From Phytopseudomonas daroniae (lineage in GTDB: Bacteria > Pseudomonadota > Gammaproteobacteria > Pseudomonadales > Pseudomonadaceae), in contig NZ_QJUI01000006.1 in the NCBI RefSeq assembly GCF_004327285.1, positions 124,001 to 188,000 of the forward strand: a stretch of DNA of 64,000 nucleotides. Direction: 5' to 3'. Under the pieces are notes generated by a model, which was not told the DNA's origin, searched no databases, and saw only the letters and a list, made by a program, of their open reading frames with translations. Position 1 is the first letter of the stretch. Each line of letters opens with the position of its first letter. Positions 47,397-57,797 of this stretch are shown here, piece by piece. A program made the position numbers and the translations under genes.

Positions 47397-47536
47397 GAAA
47401 AATGCCGGCAGCCATTTTCAACATCACGAGTGACAACGTACGGCGTGACTTGTCAGGACGGCGAGCAAAAAATCGGGGAGATTTTTAACGGCACTTGCGA
47501 CGGCCCGAAGGGGGAGCGACCAGGGATCGCAGGCAC
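47397..47536. repeat. Hairpin-spacer repeat after the typA terminator
   Basis: The 331-base gap 47262-47592 holds no gene. It contains three hairpins spaced about 70 bases apart: 47398-47418 (AAAATG...CATTTT), 47467-47486 (AAAAATC...GATTTTT) and the typA terminator at 47540. The spacer CTTGCGACGGCCCGAAGG, near 47495, is nearly identical to spacers at 58740 and 58815. Read in the direction of typA, the element follows its terminator, the same placement as at secB, glnA and ntrC. Confidence 0.7.
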
Positions 47537-47573
47537 AAAAAAGCCCCCGCAGGCTCACGCCGGCGGGGGCTTT
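47537..47573 (-). terminator. Rho-independent terminator of typA
   Basis: AAAGCCCCCGC at 47540-47550 pairs with GCGGGGGCTTT at 47563-47573 around an 12-base loop. Read on the minus strand, the hairpin follows the typA stop by about 20 bases and ends in a T-run. Confidence 0.9.
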
Positions 47574-47592
47574 CTAGTCAGCTAGAACCGGA

Positions 47593-49413
47593 TCAGTTCT
47601 TGGCTTTCTTGGCAGCGCGGGTACGCTCGCCTTCGTCGAGGATCTTCTTGCGCAGACGGATCGACTTCGGCGTCACTTCGCACAGCTCGTCGTCCTGGAT
47701 GAATTCCAGAGCCTGTTCCAGGGTGAAACGAACCGGCGGAACCAGAGCGATGGTTTCGTCTTTACCCGAAGCACGCATGTTGTCGAGCTTCTTGCCTTTG
47801 GTCGGGTTGACGCCCAGGTCGTTGTCGCGGCTGTTCAGACCGACGATCTGACCGTTGTAGATTTCCTGGCCGTGCTCGACGAACAGCTTGCCGCGCGCCT
47901 GCAGGGTTTCCAGGGAGTAGGTCAGCGCCTTGCCGGTATCGATCGACACCAGTACGCCGTTCTGACGGCCGGACATGTGGCCCGACTTCATCACGTCGTA
48001 ACGATCGAAGATCGAGGTCAGGATGCCTGCGCCGTTGGTCAGGGTCAGGAACTGGTTACGGAAACCGATCAGACCACGGGCCGGGATGTTGTATTCCAGG
48101 CGTACACGGCCCTTGCCATCCGGAACCATGTTGCTCAGGTCGCCCTTACGCAGGCCCATCTCTTCCATGACCTTGCCCTGAGCCTCTTCAGGGATGTCGA
48201 TGGTGACGTTCTCGAACGGCTCGTGCTTGGCACCGTTGACTTCACGGATGATCACTTCCGGACGGCCTACGCCCATTTCGAAACCTTCGCGACGCATGTT
48301 CTCGATCAGTACCGACAGGTGCAGCTCACCGCGGCCGGAGACCTTGAACTTGTCGGCCGAATCGCCTTCTTCGACGCGCAGGGCCACGTTGTACAGCAGC
48401 TCCTTGTCCAGACGTTCCTTGATGTTACGGCTGGTGACGAACTTGCCTTCCTTGCCGCAGAACGGCGAATCGTTGACCTGGAAGGTCATGGAAACGGTCG
48501 GCTCGTCGACGGTCAGCGGCTTCATCGCTTCGACATTGTTGATGTCGCACAGGGTGTCGGAGATGAACAGCTGATCCATGCCGCTGATGCACACGATGTC
48601 ACCGGCAGCGGCTTCCTCCACATCGACGCGATGCAGGCCGTGGTGGCCCATCAGCTTGAGGATACGACCATTGCGGCGCTTGCCGTCGGCGTCGATGGCG
48701 ACCACCGGGGTGTTCGGCTTGACACGGCCACGGGCGATACGACCCACGCCGATGATGCCGAGGAAGCTGTTGTAGTCCAGTGCCGAGATCTGCATCTGGA
48801 ACGGGCCTTCGCGGTCAACGGCCGGAGCCGGAACGTTGTCGACGATGGACTGGTACAGCGGGGTCATGTCTTCGGCCATTTCGGTGTGATCCAGACCGGC
48901 AATGCCGTTCAGGGCCGAGGCGTAGACGACTTTGAAGTCCAACTGTTCTTCGGTGGCACCGAGGTTGTCGAACAGATCGAAGATCTGATCCAGCACCCAG
49001 TCAGGACGCGCGCCCGGACGGTCGACCTTGTTGATCACCACGATCGGACGCAGGCCGGCTTCGAAAGCCTTCTTGGTCACGAAGCGGGTTTGCGGCATCG
49101 GGCCGTCTTGAGCATCGACCAGCAGCAGCACGGAGTCGACCATCGACATCACGCGCTCTACTTCACCGCCGAAGTCGGCGTGGCCGGGGGTGTCGACGAT
49201 GTTGATGTGGTAGCCGTTCCAGTTGATCGCGGTGTTCTTCGCGAGAATGGTGATGCCACGCTCTTTTTCCTGGTCGTTGCTGTCCATCACGCGCTCGTCG
49301 TTGAGCTCGCCGCGCTCCAGGGTGCCGGACTGGCGCAGGAGCTTGTCGACCAGAGTGGTTTTACCATGGTCAACGTGGGCGATGATGGCGATGTTACGTA
49401 GATTCTCGATCAC
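47593..49413 (-). CDS. typA: Ribosome-associated GTPase TypA/BipA
   Basis: This 606-residue translational GTPase associates with ribosomes and supports 50S assembly, low-temperature growth and stress responses. The G motifs are seen: [19 protein letters not shown] near the N-terminus (G1), [20 protein letters not shown] (G3) and [15 protein letters not shown] (G4). Elongation-factor-like domains II, III and V follow ([20 protein letters not shown]). The length is typical. It is a single gene with its own terminator, in the order typA-thiI-glnA conserved in Pseudomonas. Confidence 0.97.
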   Translation of the reverse strand: MIENLRNIAIIAHVDHGKTTLVDKLLRQSGTLERGELNDERVMDSNDQEKERGITILAKNTAINWNGYHINIVDTPGHADFGGEVERVMSMVDSVLLLVDAQDGPMPQTRFVTKKAFEAGLRPIVVINKVDRPGARPDWVLDQIFDLFDNLGATEEQLDFKVVYASALNGIAGLDHTEMAEDMTPLYQSIVDNVPAPAVDREGPFQMQISALDYNSFLGIIGVGRIARGRVKPNTPVVAIDADGKRRNGRILKLMGHHGLHRVDVEEAAAGDIVCISGMDQLFISDTLCDINNVEAMKPLTVDEPTVSMTFQVNDSPFCGKEGKFVTSRNIKERLDKELLYNVALRVEEGDSADKFKVSGRGELHLSVLIENMRREGFEMGVGRPEVIIREVNGAKHEPFENVTIDIPEEAQGKVMEEMGLRKGDLSNMVPDGKGRVRLEYNIPARGLIGFRNQFLTLTNGAGILTSIFDRYDVMKSGHMSGRQNGVLVSIDTGKALTYSLETLQARGKLFVEHGQEIYNGQIVGLNSRDNDLGVNPTKGKKLDNMRASGKDETIALVPPVRFTLEQALEFIQDDELCEVTPKSIRLRKKILDEGERTRAAKKAKN

Positions 49414-49585
49414 AGTAGTGGTCTCGTAGGTTGGGTCGGGCTACCCAGCAGTTGCATTCAGCGGCCCAACGCGAAAAATCGGGATAAGGATAAAGGCAGT
49501 TCGTTAACGATGTGTGGCGACAATGCCGCCGCGAATCGGGTCGGGAGGTCGGTGGCGGATACTGCCGCCATTCAGCCCAGGCGTT

Positions 49586-51040
49586 TTATGCCGGACGATA
49601 AACGCGCACATTGGCATGCCCCTCGCTCAGCAGGTGATGAGCATGCAAACGGCTCATCACGCCCTTGTCGCAGTAAAGGAGGTACTGGCGGCTCGCATCC
49701 AGCTCCTTGAAACGGTTGTTCAGTGCATAGAACGGCATGGCCTGCACGTCGACGCCAGGCAGTTGCAGCGGCTCATCCTCGACCAGATCCGGGTGACGGA
49801 TATCGATGACCACATGGCTGGGCAGTGCCTCGGCCAGTTCCTCTACCTGAATGTCCTGGCCCAGCTCTTCGATCACTCGGTCGATCGGCAGCAGGCGTGC
49901 CCGCTCCAGCGCTCGTTCGAGCACCGCCATGTCGAACTGCTCTTCTTCATGGACGATGCGATGCGGCTTGGCCTTGGTAGTCGGGTTCACCGAGATCACG
50001 CCACAATATTCTGGCATGTGCCGGGCGAAGTCGGCGGTACCGATCGCCTCGGCGGTGTCGATGATGTCCTGCTTGTGGCTGGCGATCAGCGGGCGCAGCA
50101 CCAGCTTGTCGGTGACCGAATCGATCACCGAAAGGTTCGGCAAGGTCTGGCTGGATACCTGGCTGATCGCTTCACCGGTCACCAGGGCATCGATCTGCAG
50201 GCGCTCGGCCAGTCGGCTGGCGACGCGCAGCATCATGCGCTTGAGGGTCACGCCCATGTAGCTGTTGTCGACCTTGCCGAGAATCTCGGCGAGCACTTCC
50301 TCGAACGGCACGCTGATGAACAGCACACGGTGCGAGCGGCCGTACTTCTGCCACAGATAATGGGCGACTTCCATCACGCCCAGTTCGTGGGCACGGCCGC
50401 CGAGGTTGAAGAAACAGAAATGGGTCATCAGGCCGCGGCGCATGATCTGGTAGGCGGCGACAGTGGAGTCGAAGCCGCCGCTCATCAGCACCAGGGTCTG
50501 CTCCAGCGAGCCCAGCGGATAACCGCCCAGCCCCGGATGCTGGTGATGAATGACGAACAGGCGCTGGTCGCGGATCTCGATGCGTACTTCGATCTCGGGC
50601 TTCTTCAGGTCGATACCCGCAGCGCCGCATTGCTGGCGCAACTGGCTGCCGACATGACGCTCGACATCGATAGAGGAGAAAGAATGCCGGCCACCGCGCT
50701 TGCAGCGCACCGAAAAGATCTTGCCCGGCAGCAGGTCACCGTAATGAAGCTTGCACTTTTCGACGATATCGTCGAAGTCGCCCAGCGGGTATTCGTCGAT
50801 CTGCAGAAAATGCACGATGCCCGGCACGCAGCTCAGGCGTTCCACGAGTTCGTGCAGAAGCTTGGCCTCGGTGACCTCGGTCTTCACTTCCAGATTGTCC
50901 CAGACACCGGTCACCTGCAGTTGCGGATCGAGATCACGCGTGACTGCACGGATGTTCTTGGCCAACTGCCGGATGAAGTTCTTGCGAACCGGCGGGCTCT
51001 TGATGGTGATTTCCGGGAAGACTTTGACGATCAGTTTCAT
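49586..51040 (-). CDS. thiI: tRNA 4-thiouridine synthase ThiI with rhodanese domain
   Basis: The enzyme transfers sulphur to uridine 8 of tRNA and, via ThiS, to the thiazole of thiamine. The 484-residue protein has an N-terminal ferredoxin-like/THUMP region ([20 protein letters not shown]), the PP-loop [20 protein letters not shown] near residue 185, and a C-terminal rhodanese domain whose catalytic Cys lies in [20 protein letters not shown]. It is the long gammaproteobacterial form. It diverges from glnA. Confidence 0.97.
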   Translation of the reverse strand: MKLIVKVFPEITIKSPPVRKNFIRQLAKNIRAVTRDLDPQLQVTGVWDNLEVKTEVTEAKLLHELVERLSCVPGIVHFLQIDEYPLGDFDDIVEKCKLHYGDLLPGKIFSVRCKRGGRHSFSSIDVERHVGSQLRQQCGAAGIDLKKPEIEVRIEIRDQRLFVIHHQHPGLGGYPLGSLEQTLVLMSGGFDSTVAAYQIMRRGLMTHFCFFNLGGRAHELGVMEVAHYLWQKYGRSHRVLFISVPFEEVLAEILGKVDNSYMGVTLKRMMLRVASRLAERLQIDALVTGEAISQVSSQTLPNLSVIDSVTDKLVLRPLIASHKQDIIDTAEAIGTADFARHMPEYCGVISVNPTTKAKPHRIVHEEEQFDMAVLERALERARLLPIDRVIEELGQDIQVEELAEALPSHVVIDIRHPDLVEDEPLQLPGVDVQAMPFYALNNRFKELDASRQYLLYCDKGVMSRLHAHHLLSEGHANVRVYRPA

Positions 51041-51170
51041 GGGAGCAAATGTCGGGCACCAGGGCCTGAAAAACAGGGGCGCGGATTATAGCGGAAATTG
51101 CTCAAGCTTTGATCAAAAATCCTCAAACAATCCGCGAGCGCACCAAAAAAGAACACAACTCCGCTATTAC

Positions 51171-51185
51171 GCACCAATAAGGAGC
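51171..51185 (+). promoter_or_regulatory. NtrC-like binding site upstream of glnA
   Basis: GCACCAATAAGGAGC matches the NtrC dyad GCACC-N5-GGTGC with one mismatch. A half-site GCACCAA lies 31 bases upstream (51140-51146) and another GCACC 34 bases downstream (51205), about three helical turns apart. The site lies about 110 bases before the predicted sigma-54 start. The 330-base gap 51041-51370 contains no convincing gene. Confidence 0.6.
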
Positions 51186-51259
51186 CACGACGAACCATGT
51201 CGATGCACCGACACCCGCGTCAGCGCTGGTTTTCAGGGCACGATCCCATCACGGGGCAC

Positions 51260-51275
51260 TGGCATGCAAATTGCT
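51260..51275 (+). promoter_or_regulatory. Sigma-54 promoter of glnA
   Basis: TGGCATGCAAATTGCT has the -24 GG and -12 GC exactly ten bases apart and fits TGGCAYRN4TTGCW completely. The start would be near 51286, leaving a leader of about 85 bases before the glnA ATG. An upstream NtrC-like site agrees with nitrogen-controlled glnA expression. Confidence 0.85.
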
Positions 51276-51370
51276 CCCTTGTGAGGCAGGGTGTCCTGGC
51301 AGACCATCTTGCCCGGCGTCACGAACTCAAAGAAGGGTCAATAGAAGACCCTATCCACCTGGAGGACAAC

Positions 51371-52777
51371 ATGTCTAAGGCTGTTCAACTGATCAAAGAA
51401 CACGACGTGAAGTGGGTTGACCTGCGCTTCACCGACACCAAGGGCAAGCAGCACCACGTGACCATGCCGGCCCGTGATGCCCTGGACGACGAATTCTTCG
51501 AAGTCGGCAAGATGTTCGACGGTTCCTCCATCCATGGCTGGAAAGGCATCGAAGCCTCCGACATGATCCTGCTGCCGGACGACAGCACTGCCGTTCTCGA
51601 CCCGTTCACCGAAGAGCCGACCCTGATCCTGGTCTGCGACATTATCGAGCCGAGCACCATGCAAGGCTACGACCGCGACCCGCGCTCCATCGCCCGTCGC
51701 GCCGAGGAATACCTGAAGAGCACCGGTATCGGTGATACCGTATTCGTTGGCCCGGAGCCTGAGTTCTTCATCTTCGACGAAGTGAAGTTCAAGTCCGACA
51801 TCTCCGGTTCCATGTTCAAGATCTACTCCGAACAAGGCTCCTGGAACACCGACGCCGACATCGAAGGCGGCAACAAGGGCCACCGCCCAGCCGTCAAAGG
51901 CGGTTATTTCCCGGTTCCGCCGTGCGACCACGACCACGAAATCCGTACTGCCATGTGTAATGCCATGGAAGAAATGGGCCTGGTCATCGAAGTTCACCAC
52001 CACGAAGTGGCGACTGCCGGTCAGAACGAAATCGGCGTGAAGTTCAACACCCTGGTGGCCAAGGCCGACGAAACCCAGACCCTGAAGTACTGCGTGCACA
52101 ACGTGGCCGATGCCTACGGCAAAACCGCCACTTTCATGCCGAAGCCGCTGTATGGCGACAACGGTTCGGGCATGCACGTACACATCTCGGTTTCCAAAGA
52201 CGGCAAGAACACCTTCGCAGGCGAAGGCTATGCCGGCCTGTCCGAGACAGCCCTGTACTTCATCGGCGGCATCATCAAGCACGGCAAGGCCCTGAACGGC
52301 TTCACCAACCCGTCGACCAACTCGTACAAGCGCCTGGTTCCGGGCTTCGAAGCACCGGTCATGCTGGCCTACTCGGCTCGCAACCGCTCTGCCTCGATCC
52401 GTATCCCGTACGTTTCCAGCCCGAAAGCCCGCCGCATCGAAGCACGCTTCCCGGATCCCTCTGCCAACCCATACCTGGCCTTCGCAGCACTGCTGATGGC
52501 TGGTCTGGACGGCATCCAGAACAAGATCCACCCTGGCGATGCAGCGGACAAGAACCTGTACGACCTGCCGCCGGAAGAAGGCAAGCTGATCCCGCAGGTT
52601 TGCGGCAGCCTGAAAGAAGCCCTGGAAGAGCTGGACAAGGGCCGTGCGTTCCTGACCAAGGGCGGCGTATTCTCCGACGACTTCATCGATGCCTACATCG
52701 AGCTGAAATCGGAAGAAGAAATCAAAGTGCGCACCTTCGTACACCCGCTGGAATACGACCTGTACTACAGCGTCTAA
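51371..52777 (+). CDS. glnA: Glutamine synthetase type I
   Basis: The enzyme joins ammonia to glutamate using ATP, the main route of nitrogen assimilation. The 468-residue protein is a GSI-beta: [20 protein letters not shown] near residue 50, [20 protein letters not shown] near 263, [20 protein letters not shown] near 335, and the adenylylation tyrosine in [12 protein letters not shown] near 397. The ATG at 51371 follows GGAGG. An in-frame stretch upstream to 51197 holds the promoter and is not coding. It has its own terminator and a predicted NtrC/sigma-54 promoter. Confidence 0.98.
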   Translation: MSKAVQLIKEHDVKWVDLRFTDTKGKQHHVTMPARDALDDEFFEVGKMFDGSSIHGWKGIEASDMILLPDDSTAVLDPFTEEPTLILVCDIIEPSTMQGYDRDPRSIARRAEEYLKSTGIGDTVFVGPEPEFFIFDEVKFKSDISGSMFKIYSEQGSWNTDADIEGGNKGHRPAVKGGYFPVPPCDHDHEIRTAMCNAMEEMGLVIEVHHHEVATAGQNEIGVKFNTLVAKADETQTLKYCVHNVADAYGKTATFMPKPLYGDNGSGMHVHISVSKDGKNTFAGEGYAGLSETALYFIGGIIKHGKALNGFTNPSTNSYKRLVPGFEAPVMLAYSARNRSASIRIPYVSSPKARRIEARFPDPSANPYLAFAALLMAGLDGIQNKIHPGDAADKNLYDLPPEEGKLIPQVCGSLKEALEELDKGRAFLTKGGVFSDDFIDAYIELKSEEEIKVRTFVHPLEYDLYYSV

Positions 52778-52784
52778 GCCGAAA

Positions 52785-52816
52785 CCCGGATTACGCCTTC
52801 GGCTAATCCAGGCTAC
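52785..52816. repeat. Dispersed palindromic repeat after glnA (inverted copy of 17221)
   Basis: The element runs from CCCGGATTACGCC to CCAGGCTAC, seven bases after the glnA stop. Its complement differs from the 17221-17253 element at one position over about 32 bases. Confidence 0.8.
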
Positions 52817-52847
52817 GCTACCTGCGCCGCGCACACGGCGGCACGAG

Positions 52848-52881
52848 AAAACCTCCCCGGTTTTGCCGGGGAGGTTTTTTT
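52848..52881 (+). terminator. Rho-independent terminator of glnA
   Basis: AAAACCTCCCCGG (52848-52860) pairs exactly with CCGGGGAGGTTTT (52866-52878) around TTTTG, followed by further T residues. Confidence 0.95.
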
Positions 52882-52910
52882 ATGGCCTGCCGCCATCTCT
52901 GGCGGCCACG
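52882..52910. repeat. Post-terminator repeat element (glnA copy)
   Basis: Directly after the T-run stands ATGGCCTGCC, eight variable bases, and CTGGCGGCCAC. The same words follow the ntrC terminator (57255-57283) and, in complement, the secB terminator (58835-58860). It is a short non-coding element of unknown role. Confidence 0.6.
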
Positions 52911-53049
52911 TCATGAGCTGTTTCGGCGCGACATTTGAATCATGCCCGGCCATTTTTATGGGCAAGTGCAAATCCTCGGCGCAGCGTGCTTGCCAGCGCG
53001 CCGCGGCGGTGCAAGGCTATCGACATCACCTAGATGGGAGACCGGCCCA

Positions 53050-53604
53050 ATGCGCCGTACGCTCGCTTGCCTGCTGCTGATACTGGCCCTGCCAGTCAGC
53101 GCACAGATCTACAAGTACACCGATGCCAACGGCAACACGGTGTTCACCAATCAGCCACCGGATGGCGTCGAAGCCGAGAACGTCGAGCTGAAGCAGACCA
53201 ATACCGTGGAGCCGCCAGCGGCGCCCACTGCCCCTGCCCCCGCGAGCCAGACGCAAGGCGAAGCAGCCCAGGCGCCCTATAGCGTGCTGGAGCTACGGGA
53301 TCTGCCCAGCGAAGAAGCGCTGCGCGCCAACAACGGCACCTTCTCCGTGGGCGTGACCATCGAGCCACGCCTGAGCCCCGGCCATAGCCTCCGCCTGTTG
53401 CTGGATGGCAAACCCTATGGTTCGCCCAGCAACGTACCACGCCTGCAATTGAACGAGGTCGACCGCGGCGAGCACAGCCTGGCCGTTGTCGTCATGCAGG
53501 GCGAGCAGGTGATTCAGCAAAGCGACACACGCACCTTTACAGTGCAACGCGTCAATACCAGCAGCCCTGCCCTGCGCCCGCCACCACCACGGCCGAGCAA
53601 ATGA
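53050..53604 (+). CDS. Exported DUF4124 protein (copy 1)
   Basis: This 184-residue protein has a signal peptide (MRRTLACLLLILALPVSAQI) directly followed by the DUF4124 motif YKYTDANGNTVFTNQPPDG. A Pro/Ala-rich linker comes next, then a small beta-domain (GHSLRLLLDGKPYGSPSNVP) of the type that resembles Ig-like carbohydrate or wall-binding modules. The function is unknown. It overlaps the next, similar gene by ATGA. Both lie between glnA and ntrB, as I recall for other Pseudomonas. Confidence 0.87.
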   Translation: MRRTLACLLLILALPVSAQIYKYTDANGNTVFTNQPPDGVEAENVELKQTNTVEPPAAPTAPAPASQTQGEAAQAPYSVLELRDLPSEEALRANNGTFSVGVTIEPRLSPGHSLRLLLDGKPYGSPSNVPRLQLNEVDRGEHSLAVVVMQGEQVIQQSDTRTFTVQRVNTSSPALRPPPPRPSK

Positions 53605-54236
53605 TCGCCATGCGCACCCTGCTTTTCAGTCTGCTGCTGATCGCCCTGCCAAGTCTTGCCCAGGTTTATACCTATGTGGATGCAGAGGGGAATCGGGTCT
53701 TCACCGACAGCCCTCGTGACGGCAACGCCAAACAGTTGCAGATAGCGCCCTCCAACCGCATCGAGCCACCACCAGCGCGTAGCGCCGAGCCGGCGACGCC
53801 GCCCGTGCAAAGCATGCCGCTGCTGGGTTACGAGCTGCTGAGGATCACCATTCCGCAACCGGACGCGACCATCCGCGACAACGCCGGCAACCTGATCGTC
53901 ACCGCCAGCAGTGACCCGGCGCTGCACCCAGGCCACAGCTATCGCCTGCTGCTGGACGGCCAGCCGGTCGGCACCGCCGGGCGCAGCCCGGTGTTCCCAT
54001 TGGAGAATATCGATCGCGGCACTCATCAGATCGCCGTGGAAATCATCACCGAGGGCGGCATCATCGTCGAACGCACGCCCAGCCAGCCCTTCCACATGGT
54101 ACGCATCTCCCTGGCGCAGAAACGCCTGGCCCGCCCCTGCAAGAAGGACGATTACGGCGTGCGCCCGGAATGCCCGCTCAAGGACAAGCCCAAGGAAGAA
54201 GACAAAGGCATCATCAGTATTCTTCCCTTCCTGTAA
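53601..54236 (+). CDS. Exported DUF4124 protein (copy 2)
   Basis: This 211-residue paralogue of the preceding gene begins MIAMRTLLFSLLLIALPSLA, followed by QVYTYVDAEGNRVFTDSPRD. A second domain with GHSYRLLLDGQPVGTAGRSP matches the corresponding part of copy 1. It adds a charged C-terminal extension with two cysteines (RPCKKDDYGVRPECPLKDKP). The start could be ATG 53601 (overlapping the previous stop) or ATG 53610. The pair is a tandem duplication with the domain order kept. Confidence 0.85.
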   Translation: MIAMRTLLFSLLLIALPSLAQVYTYVDAEGNRVFTDSPRDGNAKQLQIAPSNRIEPPPARSAEPATPPVQSMPLLGYELLRITIPQPDATIRDNAGNLIVTASSDPALHPGHSYRLLLDGQPVGTAGRSPVFPLENIDRGTHQIAVEIITEGGIIVERTPSQPFHMVRISLAQKRLARPCKKDDYGVRPECPLKDKPKEEDKGIISILPFL

Positions 54237-54318
54237 CCCCCACGCCCGATCAGCGCCGCGACCCTGCTGCACGAGGCACGGCGCTGACACCAGCACGCGC
54301 CTCGTCGCAAAGCGATTC

Positions 54319-54333
54319 GCACCAAAAAGGTGC
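54319..54333. promoter_or_regulatory. Perfect NtrC binding site upstream of ntrBC
   Basis: GCACCAAAAAGGTGC matches the NtrC consensus dyad without mismatch. It lies in the 445-base gap 54237-54681 between the DUF4124 pair and ntrB, about 150 bases upstream of the predicted sigma-54 start, a typical enhancer distance. It implies autoregulation of ntrBC. Confidence 0.8.
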
Positions 54334-54450
54334 GATACGGCGCACTGATTTCTATACTCGTCCCAAATTGGCACACCGTGGTTTTCATCGTTGCGCCGAA
54401 AAGTTGCCAAATCCGGCCTATTGCGCCTTTGCGCGCGTCTTTAGAGGGCT

Positions 54451-54467
54451 TTGGTTTGCTTCTTGCA
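54451..54467 (+). promoter_or_regulatory. Sigma-54-type promoter upstream of ntrB
   Basis: TTGGTTTGCTTCTTGCA has GG and GC ten bases apart with a full -12 TTGCA element and a weaker -24 element. Transcription would begin near 54478, leaving a leader of about 200 bases. The remainder of the gap shows no gene. Confidence 0.55.
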
Positions 54468-54681
54468 TTTTCTCCCGCACTGCCGGATGGCCCGAGGTGC
54501 GCCTCGTTTGCCATGCCAACCGGCCCTTCTGCTGCAGAACACCGCACGAGGAACGACTTTTGGCTGGCCCACACACGCAACGAGACACAGCACGCTGCGC
54601 CCCGCTGCCGGACGACCATAGCCTTGTCGCGGCACTCCTCACCCGGGGACACGCCACGACCAGAGCGGCGGAGCCTGCCCA

Positions 54682-55763
54682 ATGATCATCAATGACTCCC
54701 TGCACCGCCTGCTACTCGACAACCTGACCACGGCCACGCTGCTGCTCAATGCCGATCTGCGCCTGGAGTACATGAACCCTGCCGCTGAAATGCTCCTGGC
54801 GGTCAGCGGTCAACGCAGCCACGGTCAGTTCATCAGCGAGCTGTTCACGGAAAGCCGCGAAGCCCTGGCCGCTCTACGCCAGGCAGTGGCCGAGGCCCAC
54901 CCGTTCAACAAACGCGAGGCGATGCTGACCACCCAGACCGGACAGAGTCTGACCGTCGACTACGCCGTCACCCCGGTGCTCAGCCGCGGCGAAACCATGT
55001 TGCTGCTCGAAGTGCATCCTCGTGATCGCTTGCTGCGCATCACCAAGGAAGAAGCCCAGTTATCCAAGCAGGAAACCACCAAGCTACTGGTGCGCGGCCT
55101 GGCTCACGAGATCAAGAATCCACTCGGAGGTATCCGTGGCGCGGCCCAGTTGCTGGCCCGCGAGCTACCGGAAGAAAGCCTCAAGGATTACACCAACGTC
55201 ATCATCGAAGAATCGGATCGCTTGCGTAATCTGGTCGATCGCATGCTCGGCTCCAACAAGCTGCCGTCCCTGGCGATCACCAACGTGCACGAGGTGCTGG
55301 AGCGCGTCGCCAGCCTGGTCGAAGCCGAGAGCCAGGGCAGCATCCTGCTGGTGCGCGACTACGACCCGAGCATTCCGGATCTGGTCATAGACCGTGAACA
55401 GATGATCCAGGCCGTGCTCAATATCGTGCGTAACGCCATGCAGGCGATCGGCGCCAAACCCGAGCTGCGACCCGGGCGCATCACCCTGCGCACGCGCACC
55501 TTGCGGCAGTTCACCATCGGCTACGTTCGCCACCGTCTGGTGACCAAGATCGAGATCATCGACAACGGCCCGGGCATCGCGCCGGAACTGCAGGAAACCA
55601 TCTTCTATCCCATGGTCAGCGGGCGTGCCGACGGCACCGGCCTGGGCCTGGCGATCACCCAGAACATCATCAGTCAGCATCAAGGCCTGATCGAATGCGA
55701 GAGCCATCCTGGCAACACCGTGTTCTCGATCTTTCTGCCGCTGGAACAAGGAGCAACTCCGAC

Positions 55764-55767
<4 letters not shown>
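54682..55767 (+). CDS. ntrB: Nitrogen regulation sensor kinase NtrB (GlnL)
   Basis: This 361-residue cytoplasmic kinase/phosphatase phosphorylates NtrC when nitrogen is short and is controlled by PII. It has an N-terminal PAS domain (LLDNLTTATLLLNADLRLEY), the H-box VRGLAHEIKNPLGGIRGAAQ with the His near residue 141, the N-box IVRNAMQAIGAKPELRPGRI, and the G-boxes IDNGPGIAPELQETIFYPMV and GLGLAITQNIISQHQGLIE. No membrane helix is present. Its stop overlaps ntrC by ATGA. Confidence 0.97.
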
Positions 55768-57200
<1,433 letters not shown>

Positions 57201-57220
57201 GCCGCGACCGCAACACCGAA

Positions 57221-57254
57221 ACGCCGCGGCCTGATCAGGGCGCGCGGCGTTTTT
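57221..57254 (+). terminator. Rho-independent terminator of ntrC
   Basis: ACGCCGCG (57221-57228) pairs with CGCGGCGT (57243-57250), followed by five more T residues. It separates ntrC from the sRNA locus, which therefore needs its own promoter. Confidence 0.85.
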
Positions 57255-57283
57255 TATGGCCTGCCATTCCTGGCGGCCACCCC
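57255..57283. repeat. Post-terminator repeat element (ntrC copy)
   Basis: TATGGCCTGCCATTCC is followed by TGGCGGCCACCCC directly after the ntrC terminator T-run. It matches the element after glnA and the complement of the one after secB. Confidence 0.6.
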
Positions 57284-57395
57284 TATGAGAACGCGACATG
57301 CCGATGCGTTGTTCATCCCCTAAAGCAGTAGCGCACGCAAGAACCATGGTGGAACGATGAAGCGTGTTCCACCCTACGAAAGGCACCGCAGCACC

Positions 57396-57442
57396 GTAGC
57401 CTGGGTTGAGCACAGCGATACCCGGGTGTCCTTTCCCGGGTA
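57396..57442. repeat. GTAGCCTGGGTTGAGC repeat with CCCGGG hairpin
   Basis: The stretch 57396-57426 is a diverged copy of the GTAGCCTGGATTA element at 17221. Its right end TACCCGGG (57419-57426) pairs with CCCGGGTA (57435-57442). It lies upstream of the predicted NtrC sites of the sRNA. Confidence 0.5.
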
Positions 57443-57464
57443 TATGAAAATGCACGCGATCAGC

Positions 57465-57498
57465 GCACTGGCAGTGTGCTGATGCACCCGAGCGGAAC
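57465..57498. promoter_or_regulatory. Two NtrC-like sites upstream of the sRNA promoter
   Basis: GCACTGGCAGTGTGC (57465-57479) matches the NtrC dyad GCACY-N5-RGTGC with one mismatch. A weaker site GCACCCGAGCGGAAC (57484-57498) follows. They lie about 115-150 bases upstream of the predicted sigma-54 start, as expected for paired enhancer sites. Confidence 0.6.
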
Positions 57499-57586
57499 AT
57501 CCACGTCCATGCTCCGCGCCCGCCAGAAATCGGCCATATCGGTCGGAGGCCAGTAATCACGGGGTCTTGCAGAGAAAAACAGAACC

Positions 57587-57602
57587 TGGCACGCCACCTG
57601 CA
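57587..57602 (+). promoter_or_regulatory. Sigma-54 promoter of the tandem-hairpin sRNA
   Basis: TGGCACGCCACCTGCA has a perfect -24 element TGGCACG and a -12 GC ten bases from the GG. It would start transcription near 57613, just before the first hairpin module. Confidence 0.8.
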
Positions 57603-57612
57603 ATGGTACAGA

Positions 57613-57792
57613 TAACCCAGTTTCGGGGACCTTGGTACAGGCAGGCCGGGGATTCCCCTCTTTCTTTGGGAGCCTCGGTACAGGCAGGCCGGGAACTCCC
57701 TTCTTTCTTCGGGGGCTCTGGTACAGGCAGATCAGAGAATCCCCATTTTCTTCGGGGGCCTTGGTACAGGCAGGCCGAGCACCCCCTCTTTT
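57613..57792 (+). ncRNA. nrsZ: NtrC/sigma-54-controlled sRNA of four 43-nt hairpin modules (NrsZ-like)
   Basis: GGTACAGGCAG recurs at 57634, 57677, 57720 and 57763 (exact 43-base period; copy 3 is followed by AT instead of G). In each module this word is held in the loop of a hairpin whose outer stem differs but always pairs: GGGGA/TCCCC, GGGAG/CTCCC, GGGG/CCCC with inner CTCTG/CAGAG, and GGGGG/CCCCC. The linkers are C/T-rich (TCTTTCTTT, TTCTTTCTTC, ATTTTCTTC). The fourth stem (57754-57758 with 57782-57786) is followed by TCTTTT and acts as the terminator. A 43-base period and stops in all frames argue against a protein. P. aeruginosa NrsZ, a nitrogen-induced sRNA, lies at the same place downstream of ntrC. 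Homology is inferred from position, promoter type and modular hairpins. Transcript ends are predicted. Confidence 0.75.
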
Positions 57793-57797
57793 ATCCG

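Noticed and set aside
51197..51370. 58-codon N-terminal extension of glnA
   Set aside because: It contains the sigma-54 promoter and has no similarity to glutamine synthetase. GGAGG directly precedes ATG 51371, which gives the standard length.
57634..57792. 43-bp repeats as a CRISPR array or as a repeat protein
   Set aside because: The units are contiguous, without unique spacers, and no cas genes are present. The period is not a multiple of three, so no frame gives a repeated peptide.
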